Shown piece after piece: positions 45,744 through 56,250 of a stretch of 64,000 nt of DNA. The DNA is taken from contig JALMGJ010000002.1 of NCBI GenBank assembly GCA_023362775.1, positions 105,847,981-105,911,980 on the forward strand, given 5' to 3'. Source of the stretch: Charina bottae (lineage: Eukaryota; Chordata; Lepidosauria; Squamata; Charinaidae). Under the pieces are notes generated by a model that worked only from the letters and a program-made list of their open reading frames with translations, had not been told where the DNA came from and searched no databases. Position 1 is the stretch's first letter. Every line of letters begins with the position of its first letter. The translations under genes were made by a program, and so were the position numbers.

Positions 45744-48293
45744 CTAAGTCCCTTTATCATCTAAAGGAGGATCGTTAAGATTACCCTGCTGCTGTTGAGC
45801 TTGTGAAATGGTCTTAATCTTCCTAGGCACAGAAGACAAAGCAGGAAGGAAGATAGGGGAAAGGTTATGCCTGAGGCCCCCACCTCTATTCAAGGAAGGA
45901 TTTTCCAAGTTGGCATGAATGGATTCCTTGACCCCTCTCTCAAACCACCTATCTTCTCTGTCTAAAATGTGAACATTAATGTCCTCAAATGAGTGTCCTT
46001 TTTCCTTTAGATGAAGATAAACTGCTGACTCTGGTCCTGTGGTGTTACTTCTCCTGTGTTGGGCCATCCTCCTGTACAAAGGTTGTTTGGTTTCTCCAAT
46101 GTAGAGTTCAGAGCACTCCTCACTGCACTGGATTGCATACACTACATTGCTTTCCTTGTGTTTTGGAGTTTGATCTTTGGGGTGTACAAGCCTCTGTCTC
46201 AGTGTGTTGGTGGGTTTGAAATATACAGGTATGTGGTGTTTGCCAAATATCCGTTTGATCTTTTCAGACACGCCAGCCATGTAAGGAATGACCAGGTTCT
46301 TCCGTTTACTCTGAGTCTCAGCCCTATCTGTTGCTGTTTTAGGTCTGGTAGACTTAGATTTGGTGAAGGCCCAATTTGGATATCCACAGGCCTGCAGAGC
46401 TGTTCTCAGATGCTGCTTTTCATTCTTTTTGGAATCCATGGAGGTGGGGATGGTTTCTGCTCTGTGTGACAATGTCCTGATGACTCCTAGTTTGTGCTGC
46501 AGTGGATGGTGGGAGTCAAACATCAGGTATTGATCTGTGTGTGTGGGTTTCCTGTAGATCCCTATTTCTAGCTTGCCACCGGTCCCAATGAGGACTTCAC
46601 AGTCTAGGAATGCCAGTCTGTTGTCCTTGGTGTCTTCTCTGGTGAAGCTAATGTTGGCATCTATATTGTTTATATGGTCCGTGAAGGCCTGTACTTCCTG
46701 GGCCTTGATTTTGACCCAGGTGTCATCCACATACCTAAACCAGTGGGTGGGCACCGTTCCCTGGAATGTGTTGAGTGCTTTCTTCTCCACTTCTTCCATG
46801 TATAAATTGGCCACAATGGGTGACACAGGAGAACCCATGGCACAGCCGTGTTTTTGTCTGTAAAAGTCACCTCTGTATGTGAAATAAGTGGTGTTAAGAC
46901 ACAGGTCCAGAAGATGGCAGATCTGGTTTGGGTTGAGATGGCTTCTCCTTTCCAGGGTGCTGTCCTCTTCTAGTCTCTTCCTGACAGCGGATAGAGCATG
47001 AGTGGTGGGGATGCTGGTGAAAAGGGAGGACACATCAAAGGAGACCATAGTTTCATCTGTATCCAGTTTCAGGATCTTTGCTTTGGAAACAAATTCTTCC
47101 GAATTATGGATGTGGTGTTCAGAGTGTCCAACTAGAGGTGCTAGTATGGTAGAGAGGTGTTTGGCAATGTTGTATGTTACCGAATTGATGCTGCTGACTA
47201 TGGGTCAGAGGGGTGTTCCTTCCTTGTGGATCTTAGGAAGTCCGTAGATGCAGGGGATGGCTTCTCCAGGATACAGACGGTGGTAGGTAATCCTATCGAT
47301 GGAGCCATCATGTTCCAATTGTTTCAAACTGTCTATTGCCTTTTTCTTGTAATTGTTGGTGGGGTCTCTTTTCAGTTTTTCATATGTATGGTGATCCTCC
47401 AAAAGTGAGGTAATTTTATTGTGGTAGTCTGCAGTGTTTAGAACCACTGTACATCTTCCTTTGTCAGCAGGTAAAATGGTGATGGTTTCATCTTTGCTGA
47501 GGGCTGTCAGGGCTCTCCTCTTTTGGACGGTAAGGTTGGGGGGAGGAGGTTGAGCACTGGACAGAGCTGCAGATATTTTAAGCCGGAGTTGTTCTGCTTC
47601 TTCAAAAGGTAGGTGGTTGTTGTGGATGGCAGATTCTGTGGCTGTAATGAGCTCCACAACCGGAACTTGCTTGGGAGTGATGGCAAAATTAAGACCTTTG
47701 GCTAGGACATCTCTCTCTGGTTGGGTAAGTTCTCTGTCTGAGAGATTTTTCACCCACATGTTCTTTTTGTCCTCTGTGGTCCTGTTGTTGTTGTTCCTCC
47801 CAGCAGTTTCTCCAGTTCCTTGTTTCTGCTTGCTGCGAGAAAGAAGAATGTCAAATTTCTTAGTTTGCCTCTCCTTTGTCTTGTGATGCTGGGCCAGCTG
47901 TACTTTATTGCCAAGCTGAATAACTCTATCCAGGATTGGGTCAGGAAGGGTGGCTGTGAGTTCCTGGTGAAGGTTTTCAAAATTGTATTGCAGGGCATCA
48001 ATGGTGAAGTGGACTTGCCTTATTCTTTCATTTAGAAGATGTCTTTGTGCCTGCTGCAAGATCTGCTCTGCTCTGTGACCCTTAACTGTAGATTGCAGGC
48101 GTAGGCTTGTCGGGATGAGTCTCTGTTGTCTGCATCTGAGGTTAAAACGTAGGTGGTTTCTATAGTCTGCCACCTTTCTTGCTGTCTTCTCGAATTTCCT
48201 TACCAACTTCAGGGTTTCATCCCCAAAATGTATGGCAATATGTCTATGAAGGTTCTCAGTCATCCAGGTGGAACAGTCTGTGGCTTGAATCAT
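45744..48293 (-). pseudogene. Penelope-like protein: reverse transcriptase plus GIY-YIG endonuclease, one stop
   Basis: An 849-codon frame from ATG 48293 to 45744 is interrupted only by TGA at 47205-47207, where the family has Arg (PL-R-PIVSS). CGA to TGA is a typical CpG change. The N-terminal part (362 residues) ends in CIYGLPKIHKEGTPL, fingers sequence before the stop. The C-terminal part (434 residues from Met 47048) has motif A FDVSSLFTSIP (residues 4-14), GCAMGSPVSPIVANLYME (68-85), YVDDT (106-110) and the late RT motif AFLDCEV. It then has a GIY-YIG nuclease with VVYAIQC (302-308), LYIGET (315-320) and Glu375 in GVKESIHA. The enzyme would nick the target and copy element RNA. The start codon lies in the upstream unit's pLTR. 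Confidence 0.92.
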
Positions 48294-48457
48294 GTCAACT
48301 GGATTTCTATTTTCTTAGTGGAAACGTTTCACTCCTTATCCAAGGAGCTTCTTCAGTCTGAGTAAAGTTAGTAAGGGAATCCTTAAATATGTTTCTAGGC
48401 TGGCTGTGTGACCTTGCACCTGGTGCTAGGTCATGGTTATTTTTGAGATGTTTGTTT
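48239..48457 (-). repeat. Penelope terminal repeat (pLTR) at the A/B junction
   Basis: Forms the 3' end of unit B and the 5' leader of unit A. It also supplies the first codons of the unit A frame. It appears identical to 45525-45743. Confidence 0.9.
48321..48356 (-). ncRNA. Hammerhead-ribozyme-like motif in pLTR B
   Basis: Same sequence as the motif at 45607-45642. Cutting at both would release a unit-length RNA if the motif is active. Confidence 0.55.
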
Positions 48458-49733
48458 CTAAGTCCCTTTATCATCTAAAGGAGGATCGTTAAGATTACCC
48501 TGCTGCTGTTGAGCTTGTGAAATGGTCTTAATCTTCCTAGGCACAGAAGACAAAGCAGGAAGGAAGATAGGGGAAAGGTTATGCCTGAGGCCCCCACCTC
48601 TATTCAAGGAAGGATTTTCCAAGTTGGCATGAATGGATTCCTTGACCCCTCTCTCAAACCACCTATCTTCTCTGTCTAAAATGTGAACATTAATGTCCTC
48701 AAATGAGTGTCCTTTTTCCTTTAGATGAAGATAAACTGCTGACTCTGGTCCTGTGGTGTTACTTCTCCTGTGTTGGGCCATCCTCCTGTACAAAGGTTGT
48801 TTGGTTTCTCCAATGTAGAGTTCAGAGCACTCCTCACTGCACTGGATTGCATACACTACATTGCTTTCCTTGTGTTTTGGAGTTTGATCTTTGGGGTGTA
48901 CAAGCCTCTGTCTCAGTGTGTTGGTGGGTTTGAAATATACAGGTATGTGGTGTTTGCCAAATATCCGTTTGATCTTTTCAGACACGCCAGACATGTAAGG
49001 AATGACCAGGTTCTTCCATTTACTCTGAGTCTCAGCCCTATCTGTTGCTGTTTTAGGTCTGGTAGACTTAGATTTGGTGAAGGCCCAATTTGGATATCCA
49101 CAGGCCTGCAGAGCTGTTCTCAGATGCTGCTTTTCATTCTTTTTGGAATCCATGGAGGTGGGGATGGTTTCTGCTCTGTGTGACAATGTCCTGATGACTC
49201 CTAGTTTGTGCTGCAGTGGATGGTGGGAATCAAACATCAGGTATTGATCTGTGTGTGTGGGTTTCCTGTAGATCCCTATTTCTAGCTTGCCACCGGTCCC
49301 AATGAGGACTTCACAGTCTAGGAATGCCAGTCTGTTGTCCTTGGTGTCTTCTCTGGTGAAGCTAATGTTGGCATCTATATTGTTTATATGGTCCGTGAAG
49401 GCCTGTACTTCCTGGGCCTTGATTTTGACCCAGGTGTCATCCACATACCTAAACCAGTGGGTGGGCACCGTTCCCTGGAATGTGTTGAGTGCTTTCTTCT
49501 CCACTTCTTCCATGTATAAATTGGCCACAATGGGTGACACAGGAGAACCCATGGCACAGCCGTGTTTTTGTCTGTAAAAGTCACCTCTGTATGTGAAATA
49601 AGTGGTGTTAAGACACAGGTCCAGAAGATGGCAGATCTGGTTTGGGTTGAGATGGCTTCTCCTTTCCAGGGTGCTGTCCTCTTCTAGTCTCTTCCTGACA
49701 GCGGATAGAGCATGAGTGGTGGGGATGCTGGTG
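48458..49733 (-). pseudogene. Penelope-like protein, 5'-truncated tandem unit B
   Basis: Carries the C-terminal 425 residues of the element protein from within motif A (TSIPTTHALS) through YVDDT and the GIY-YIG nuclease. It has no internal stop. The N-terminal part and the first catalytic Asp of motif A are missing because the unit is cut at 49733, where it joins the inverted terminal piece (which supplies a chance start, MTLHLV). It differs from unit A by Arg to Trp and Ala to Ser near the GVSEKIKRIFG segment. Confidence 0.9.
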
Positions 49734-49734
49734 A

Positions 49735-49881
49735 CCAGGTGCAAGGTCACACAGCCAGCCTAGAAACATATTTAAGGATTCCCTTACTAACTTTACTCAG
49801 ACTGAAGAAGCTCCTTGGATAAGGAGTGAAACGTTTCCACTAAGAAAATAGAAATCCAGTTGACATGATTCAAGCCACAGA
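49735..49881 (+). repeat. Inverted terminal piece of the Penelope insertion
   Basis: 147 bp, exactly the reverse complement of 45562-45709. With that segment it forms the terminal inverted arms of the composite insertion. It lacks the 37-bp tail found at the other end. Confidence 0.9.
49802..49837 (+). ncRNA. Hammerhead-ribozyme-like motif in inverted piece
   Basis: Same motif on the plus strand, opposite to those in units A and B. Confidence 0.5.
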
Positions 49882-49894
49882 CCCCAAGAAACAG

Positions 49895-50936
49895 GTACTG
49901 CTGCCAGAGGTTTATTGGGGACTTAAATAATGATACATTAAGTGAGTGGCAGAAATGAAAGAGGAGCCCCCCCTCCCAATCCAGTGCAAGTATCTTTTTA
50001 TGCTGATGTTCCCAAGATATTATTCAAGACTATGAGCAAATAATCCATTATCAGTGCTTAGGATCAAAGCACTGGACACACAGAGCTTTGAATTTCCAAT
50101 GTGTAGCATAGTTATGTAGGATATAATTTTGGCCAATTTACAATTTAATTATTTTATGAATGACATTCTTTTTAAATATGTATTAGCTTAAAATGGATTA
50201 TTGTTTTTATACTGAAGAAAGCCTGTGCATGTCCAGATGTATGAGAGAAATTAAATTAAATTAGTAATATAGGACAAACCTACATTCAGTTCCAACCATT
50301 ACCCTTTATATTCAAAATTTGATTACTATTATTATATTAACATAATACTCTCATCATATACCAAAACCAATCAGCTCCAAAGTATGAAAAAGATACAGAT
50401 CTATAATTAGAAATATTCATTCAAGCAGAAAAAGTACAATCAGAAAATGCATGATAATTTGCATAACTAGAATTATGCAGTAAGAATATAGAAAATAAAA
50501 GGATCAAATACACAATATGGCATACTATTTTCAAATATTCTGAAGTTGTAGCCATGCCAAAATTTGGAAATAAAACATAGGAATAGAAATTATTGCTAAA
50601 ATTTTATGGTAACTGGGAAGGCAGCCCAGGGACTGTGGATTTTTCATATTTTCCCTCCAATTGTGGAAAGAGAACTCCAACCTCAAATATCAAAATTTTC
50701 TCCTCTGACCCCACAGACTCTTTGCAACATTCTTGCAATATCAAAATTTTGTAATCAGAAAGTGTGATAAGAAATAAGCCACGAAAAACCTGGGTTCACC
50801 AATCTAACAACCTCCTAGTTATCCGGCAGTTCTCACAAATAACATATAGGGTGTAAAGAAATCCTATCATATTGGTTTCAAATGGGAAGGAAATAATTAC
50901 TGTACACAATGACAATGAAAGACATTGGAGAGAGGT
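49895..50936. other. Unique AT-rich DNA
   Basis: Nothing recognised. Confidence 0.4.
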
Positions 50937-51420
50937 TTTGTTTGTTGTTTATTCGTTCAGTCACTTCCGACTTTCATGACTTCATGGACCAGCCCACGCC
51001 AGAGCTTCCTGTCGGCTGTCGCCACCCCCAGCTCCCCCAAGGTCGAGTCCGTCACCTCCAGAATATCATCCATCAATCTTGCCCTCTTCCTTTTGCTTTC
51101 CACTTTCCCTGGCATCAGCATCTTCTCCAGGGTATCCTGTCTTTCTCATTATGTGGCCAAAGTACTTCAGTTTTGCCTTTAATATCATTCCCTCAAGTGA
51201 GCAGTCTGGCTTTATTTCCTGGAGTATGGACTGGTTTGATCTTCTTGCAGTCCAAGGCACTCCAACACCACAGTTCAAAAGCATCTATTTTCCTTCGCTC
51301 AGCCTTCCTTATGGTCCAGCTCTCGCAGCCATAGGTTACTACAGGGAATACCATTGCTTTATCTATGTGGATCTTTGTTGTCAGTGTGATGTCTCTGCTC
51401 TTAACTAAATATTTTATTGT
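50937..51420 (-). mobile_element. BovB/RTE LINE 3' fragment, antisense
   Basis: GTTTATTCGTTCAGTCACTT and CCGACTTTCATGACTTCATG mark the antisense 3' end. The minus strand encodes the C-terminus of the RTE protein in pieces: VVTYGCESWTIRKAERRKID, VPWTARRSNQSIL, then LKAKLKYFGHIMRKTG. These match the familiar BovB C-terminus. It is frameshifted and 5'-truncated. BovB is the presumed mobiliser of the Sauria SINEs in this window. Confidence 0.85.
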
Positions 51421-51614
51421 ATTGCCCTTGCATACAGCTGGAGGTTATAGAATGTAGGGCAATCAGTTTTGCCAATCATATGCTAAGATATGCGGTAGTA
51501 TGCTATCTGGGCATGAACACATTTGAGTACGTTTTCTTCCTAGAAGTAGGATATATCAATGTTATATACCAAAGATAACACTGAGTACACAATCCAAAAG
51601 CAAAAAAAGAAAAT
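51421..51614. other. Unique AT-rich DNA
   Basis: Nothing recognised. Confidence 0.4.
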
Positions 51615-51624
51615 AAGATGAAAG

Positions 51625-51937
51625 CTTTGTCTTCTGTGCCTAGGAAGATTAAGACCATTTCGCAATCTCAACAACAGCATGGTAATCTTAACGATCCTCC
51701 TTTGGATGATAAAGGGACTTAGAAATAAACCATCTCAAATAACCATGACCTAGCCCCAGGTGCAAGGTCACACAGCCACCCTAGAAACATATTTAAGGAT
51801 TCCCTTACAAACTTTGCTCAGACTGAAGAAGCTTCTTGGATAAGGAGCGAAACGTTTCCACTGAGAAAATAGAAATCCAGTTGACATGATTCAAGCTACA
51901 GACAATTCCACCTGGATGTCTGAGAACCTTCATCGAC
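51625..51937 (+). mobile_element. 5'-truncated Penelope-like element, 3' terminal part
   Basis: Sense orientation on the plus strand, from CTTTGTCTTCTGTGCCTAGG through the terminal repeat to GAACCTTCATCGAC. This is the last about 310 bp of the element. It is flanked by a 10-bp duplication AAGATGAAAG (51615-51624 and 51938-51947). Unlike the other copies it has no inverted arm. It shows about a dozen differences from the 45-kb copy. Confidence 0.88.
51823..51858 (+). ncRNA. Hammerhead-ribozyme-like motif
   Basis: CTGAAGA, stem II GCTTCTT/AAGGAGC with one wobble (T-G), then GAAACGTTTC. The downstream CACTGAG can pair with the upstream CTCAG as a distal helix I. Confidence 0.55.
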
Positions 51938-51994
51938 AAGATGAAAGAAATAATTGTACAGGAAAATAAAGTATGGGTTCTCACAATATTTAAA

Positions 51995-52320
51995 AGGTAA
52001 AGGTTCCCCCACACAGCCGTGTCTGACTCTAGGGACCGGTGCTCATCTCCGTTTGTTAGCAGAAGAGCCAGCATTGTCCAAAGATGCTTCTGCGGTCATG
52101 TGGCCAGCATGACGTGCACAGAACGCTGCTACCTTCCCACTGAAGTGGTGCCTGTTTATCTACTTGCATTTGCATGCTTTTGAATTGCTAGGTTGGCAAG
52201 AGCGGGAGTTAGTGTGGGAGCTCACTCTGTCATGCGGGGCTAGGGTCGTGAGCCTCCGAACTTGCGACCTTCCGATCAACAAGCATGGTGTCTTAACCGC
52301 TGAGCCATCACGCCCCCTCT
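51995..52320 (-). mobile_element. Sauria-type SINE, antisense
   Basis: Starts GGTAAAGGTTCCCCCACACA, contains CTCATCTCCGTTTGTTAGC and GCATTTGCATGCTTTTGAAT, and ends in the antisense tRNA-like head (GTCTTAACCGCTGAGCCATC). Target duplications CAATATTTAAA lie at 51984-51994 and 52321-52331. Confidence 0.88.
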
Positions 52321-52331
52321 CAATATTTAAA

Positions 52332-53348
52332 CCATCCTTAATTATTAAAAGGCTTGACAAAATAATCACTGCTGCACTTGTTTTAAATTTGATGTAAAAA
52401 CACAAAGTCTCCTGGGTGTTTTAACATCACAGTGATTACTCAATTAAACTCTCAGAAGTTGAAGGAAAAGCCCACTGTCTCCAGAGTTCCAGAACTATCT
52501 GACTAATCAGGATGGAGAATACATTAGTTGTCCTACAACAGAAAATAAACTTGAAAGAATAAAATCAAGAAAAATGGGAATTGAAGTAATGGACAATTCA
52601 TAACTTCCAAAGTCTTGCCAGTGTGAGCAGGACAGGACAGAACGTTCTTTATAATCCCTTCGCCTAACAAAGGAATTGACCAGACTACCTCCAAGATAGC
52701 AAAATATAATGGAAGGCATTTTTGTACCACTTAAGGGATGAAAAGATTTGGGATGCATTTTATATCTACTGCCAGAACAGTTTTGCCTGGTCACAAAGGG
52801 TATCTCTATATCTCTGCTCCTGTAGAGGAACACCTTTTCTATAACCTAACTTGAATTGGTTCTTCATCACGACAAAGGATAGACTGAATGATATGATTCT
52901 GTGTGAAGAAGGTTCATCTTATCAGAATGGTATGTACCAATCAAAGAGAATGGTATGTACAGTATATGCAATCTACTCTCCCTTAAGCTCTCAGACTACA
53001 GAGATATAGATTTTACATTATGTCATGCTCTCATGAATGGATTGTTCATGATTTCTACCCCTTTCCCTTGGAGGGGTCATTTGTCTATTTTTATACAGTG
53101 TATATCCTGTGTTGTGTTTTCAGTTTCACTGACCAGTCCTATTTCTCACATACCAACTTATTTGGGACTCATCAGGCAAAGGTAGGCATAAGGAGTTCCA
53201 ACCTTCTACCAGGAACTGAACTCATAGAACTTTATGCTTCAGATTACTATATACATTGCATTAGCTTTAGGACCTTTCTACATCCTGGCACTCAGCTGCT
53301 GCAGTAAAAGATATGTAAAATCTATCAGAGTAGTATATACAGTACATG
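52332..53348. other. Unique DNA, nothing recognised
   Basis: No supported gene. Open frames on both strands at 52507-53307 have no recognisable features. Confidence 0.4.
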
Positions 53349-53900
53349 GGAAGTGATAGTACTGCTCTATATTGCATTGGTGAGGCCACAATTCGAATAC
53401 TGCATTCAATTCTGGCCACCACAATACAAAAAAAGATGTTGAGGTACTAGAAAGAGTGCAGAGAAGAATAACAAAGATGACAAGGGGTCTGGAGGCTAAA
53501 TCCTATGAAGATCAGCTAAAGGAACTAGGTATGTTTAGCTTAACGAAGAGAAGACTGAGGGGAGACATCATAGCAGTCTTCTAATACTTGAAGGGCTGCC
53601 ACAGGGAAGAGGGTGCCAATTTATTATCCATAGCATCTGAGGGTAGGACAAGAAGCAGTGGGTGGAAGCTCATCAGAGGGAGATCCAACCTAGAAATAAG
53701 GAGGAATTTCCTGACAATGAGAACTATTAAGCAGTGGAAGAGCTTGCCTCCTGGAGTTGTGGGTGCTCCATCACTGGAGGTTTTCAAGAAAAGATTGGAC
53801 AACCACTTGTCCGAGATGGTATGGCGATTCCTGCCTTGGGATTAGGCAGGGGGTTGGACTAGAAGACCTCCAAGGTCCCTTCTAACCCTATGATTCTATA
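53349..53900 (+). mobile_element. CR1 LINE 3' end
   Basis: GCATTGGTGAGGCCACAATT, GAGTGCAGAGAAGAATAACA and the terminal GGTTGGACTAGAAGACCTCC plus ATGATTCTAT are the classical amniote CR1 3' end. The plus-strand frame at 53588-53845 encodes the ORF2 C-terminus (RTRSSGWKLIRGRSNLEIRR, WKSLPPGVVGAPSLEVFKKR). It is a distinct family from the L2/CR1-type copies with the GATGGGCGG tail. Confidence 0.9.
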
Positions 53901-55316
53901 ACCTACCCTTAAGTTCTCAGAGCAGAGAGGTATGGATATAACATTATGTCATGCCCCCAAGTACGTCCATGTAGGGGTTTCCCCTACCCATTTTTCCTTT
54001 CCCATGATTCTTTGCTGCTCTAGGTTTGCATCCCATATTAAGGACAAGGAATAATGTGGTCTTTGGGTTGGAGTTTGCTTACCCCCAATCTATGACCAGG
54101 AACAATATTTTTTCCTCCACCACTTGCTTATTCTATGGAAAATATCCTGCCCACTTACAAGACAAATTTGGGGAGTTAGCTGTAACAAAAGGACTTAAAA
54201 AGCAGAGAAGAAGATAGGTGAAATGCTGCTCTTCTTGCTGCTCTCTTCAGTTATGCATCCAGAACAGTAAAATCCATAAGGTCCAGTAAAATCCAGGCAT
54301 CAGATGGGAATTGTTTTTAATTAAAGAAAACAAAATAATAAATAATAAATTGGGATCTTGAGGAGATGCATAATGTGAAGGATGTTAACTACCATATTTT
54401 CTACCGCCAGAGTGTTCCTTGCTGTGTAATGGGGGCTGGTTCTGAAAACAAATCAGGGTTGAACAGCCACAGTTATCCAATAACAATTTGGGTGATGGGC
54501 TCTCCAATAGGCTCTCCAACCCAAGTTTTAGCTCTGGTTTCCCCTTTATTTATTTCTTTATTTAAAGAATCCTCAGCAGTCATGAAAAAGTATTTTTCCC
54601 CAACCTCCCTAAACTTAAGACAGTCTGTCTCGATATACTTGAGAAATGGTTTATCTCCAGTCACACCGATGTGTTCAAATTATTCCTTTAACAAAAAAAT
54701 TACAAGCTAATAATACAGTGAACCGTAGCCACATGTTTGCTGACACCAGTAATTGTCTGCTTGTAGAATCACCGCCTGCAGGAAGGTAGAAATTACACAG
54801 TTGAGCATCACTAAAACAGCACATGGACTGCAAGATGACACATGGGAATTTAAAAATGCAAAGTAAAATGGGATAGATTTTTAGCCTGTATCTAAGCTAC
54901 ACTGCCTCCCCAAAGTGATTTATATCATTTGATCTCTATTACCAAGTCTCCTTTAAATGAAATACATTTTCATTAAGCTACTTTAGCCTACACAGGTAAC
55001 TGTAATGGTATTAATGAATGTCCATGACTGATAGTTGGGAAAGGAACGCAGTGCCTCTGAGAATTTTCACTGTGTTTTAGTCTTGGCAAATGCAGCAAAT
55101 TGATTTCACATGTTATCAGGTAACAGTTCATATGGTAGTCACTAATTATATTAAGTACTTGTGCCTTTCAATGAGATGTACAACATGGAAGCTATCATGT
55201 GTGGGAGTCTGCATTGCTATCTTGCTTCAACCTCCTTTCCTTTTGCTCGGGATACAGTGATATTACAGAAATGATCTGGATCAAACAAAGGCACCATCCC
55301 AAAGAACTAAACGCTT
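53901..55316. other. Unique DNA, nothing recognised
   Basis: A short phrase at 53905-53960 (ACCTACCCTTAAGTTCTCAG... AACATTATGTCATGC) resembles 52975-53030 (TCTCCCTTAAGCTCTCAGAC... ACATTATGTCATGC). This may be an old local duplication. No gene is supported. Confidence 0.4.
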
Positions 55317-55582
55317 GACCATTTATTTATTTATCAAATTTATCACTGCCCTTCTCCACAAATAGTGGACTCTGGGTGGTTTACAACATTAACCATTTAA
55401 AACCTATGAACCTAAAATTACAATATAATAATAAATAGATAAAAAATCCAGAAGATGGTAAGATCTCAAAAAAGGAGGATATTATGGGGTCAACCACCCC
55501 CTGGAGGAACTATTACCTCCTTTGTCCCAGGCAAGGCGGCAGAGCCAGGTCTTTAAAGACTTCCGGAAGGCCAGGAGTGAGT
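55317..55582 (-). mobile_element. L2/CR1-type LINE 3' end, antisense
   Basis: (ATTT)n, TGCCCTTCTCCACAAATAG and ACTCTGGGTGGTTTACAACA give the antisense tail. They are followed by the antisense coding end (CCCAGGCAAGGCGGCAGAGC, CAGGTCTTTAAAGACTTCCG). It is truncated within the C-terminal frame. Confidence 0.85.
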
Positions 55583-56250
55583 GTCTCACTGGCTGAGCTA
55601 TTTCAGTGCTGAAACAACAAAATTTCCCTCAATCTCAGTTACAGTACAAGGGGGGGGGGGATAGAATAAATTGCTAGTGTCCCTCCACCAATTTTTCACT
55701 TACTGTTGCATGTTTTTTTAACTTGTTTGCCTGTCTATTGATTTCTGAATGGATGCTACATGGGGAAGTTGGATGCAAGCTCCATTCTTCTGTTTAGGGG
55801 CCACTTACAAACTATGAGAATAATATTTTAGTACTAGTATTTTACTTTGCAACCATGTCTTTTTTCCCAATAACTGTGGTAGCTGGCTAGAGATTCATGC
55901 TAAACTATGCATATAGCAAGATATCATGAACAAGATACTAAAGCCAGAGAAAGTATTGATTGACTTGAAGTGAAAAAGGATAGCCATAAACTCTGCACAG
56001 CTGCAGCACTGCAGAGAAAAAACCAGTTTTACTCCAATTTCAGTAAATAGCACAGAGCTACAACTAAGTTTCCTAGCTCCCCAAACCAGTCGACATTATT
56101 CAGAAGCCTAAATTTGCTTCTGAACTGTTGCAAAGCCTTTAGGTAGACATGCCCCAATTTAGGTAAGGCAGTAGAATTGCTGAAGTACTGTCTGATTGCG
56201 GTAATGGAAAAGATGAGGGCCAGCAACTGAAGTCCCATCTATATAAAACG
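55583..56250. other. Unique DNA, nothing recognised
   Basis: A (G)n run lies near 55651-55660. The 5' boundary of the next LINE is not sharp. Confidence 0.4.

Larger units (their letters stand above)
45525..49881 (-). mobile_element. Composite Penelope-like element insertion (4.36 kb)
   Basis: The insertion lies within a perfect 13-bp target duplication CCCCAAGAAACAG (45512-45524 and 49882-49894). Read on the minus strand it contains: an inverted terminal piece (49881-49735), a 5'-truncated unit B (49733-48239) and a complete unit A (48238-45525). Units A and B are head-to-tail and differ at only three positions noticed by eye over about 1.5 kb (46277/48991, 46304/49018, 46515/49229). Each ends in the same terminal repeat (pLTR). 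Tandem and partly inverted units are typical of Penelope-like elements. One target duplication around everything shows a single integration event. Confidence 0.9.

Noticed and set aside
45989..46863. Plus-strand open frames over the Penelope elements (also 48703-49577)
   Set aside because: They are antisense shadows of the reverse-transcriptase/GIY-YIG frame, repeated identically in both units. They show no domain of their own.
45525..48457. Classical LTR retrotransposon, because of the direct terminal repeats
   Set aside because: The enzyme has a GIY-YIG nuclease and a Penelope-type YVDD reverse transcriptase, with no gag, protease or integrase. The repeats are pLTRs from tandem units.
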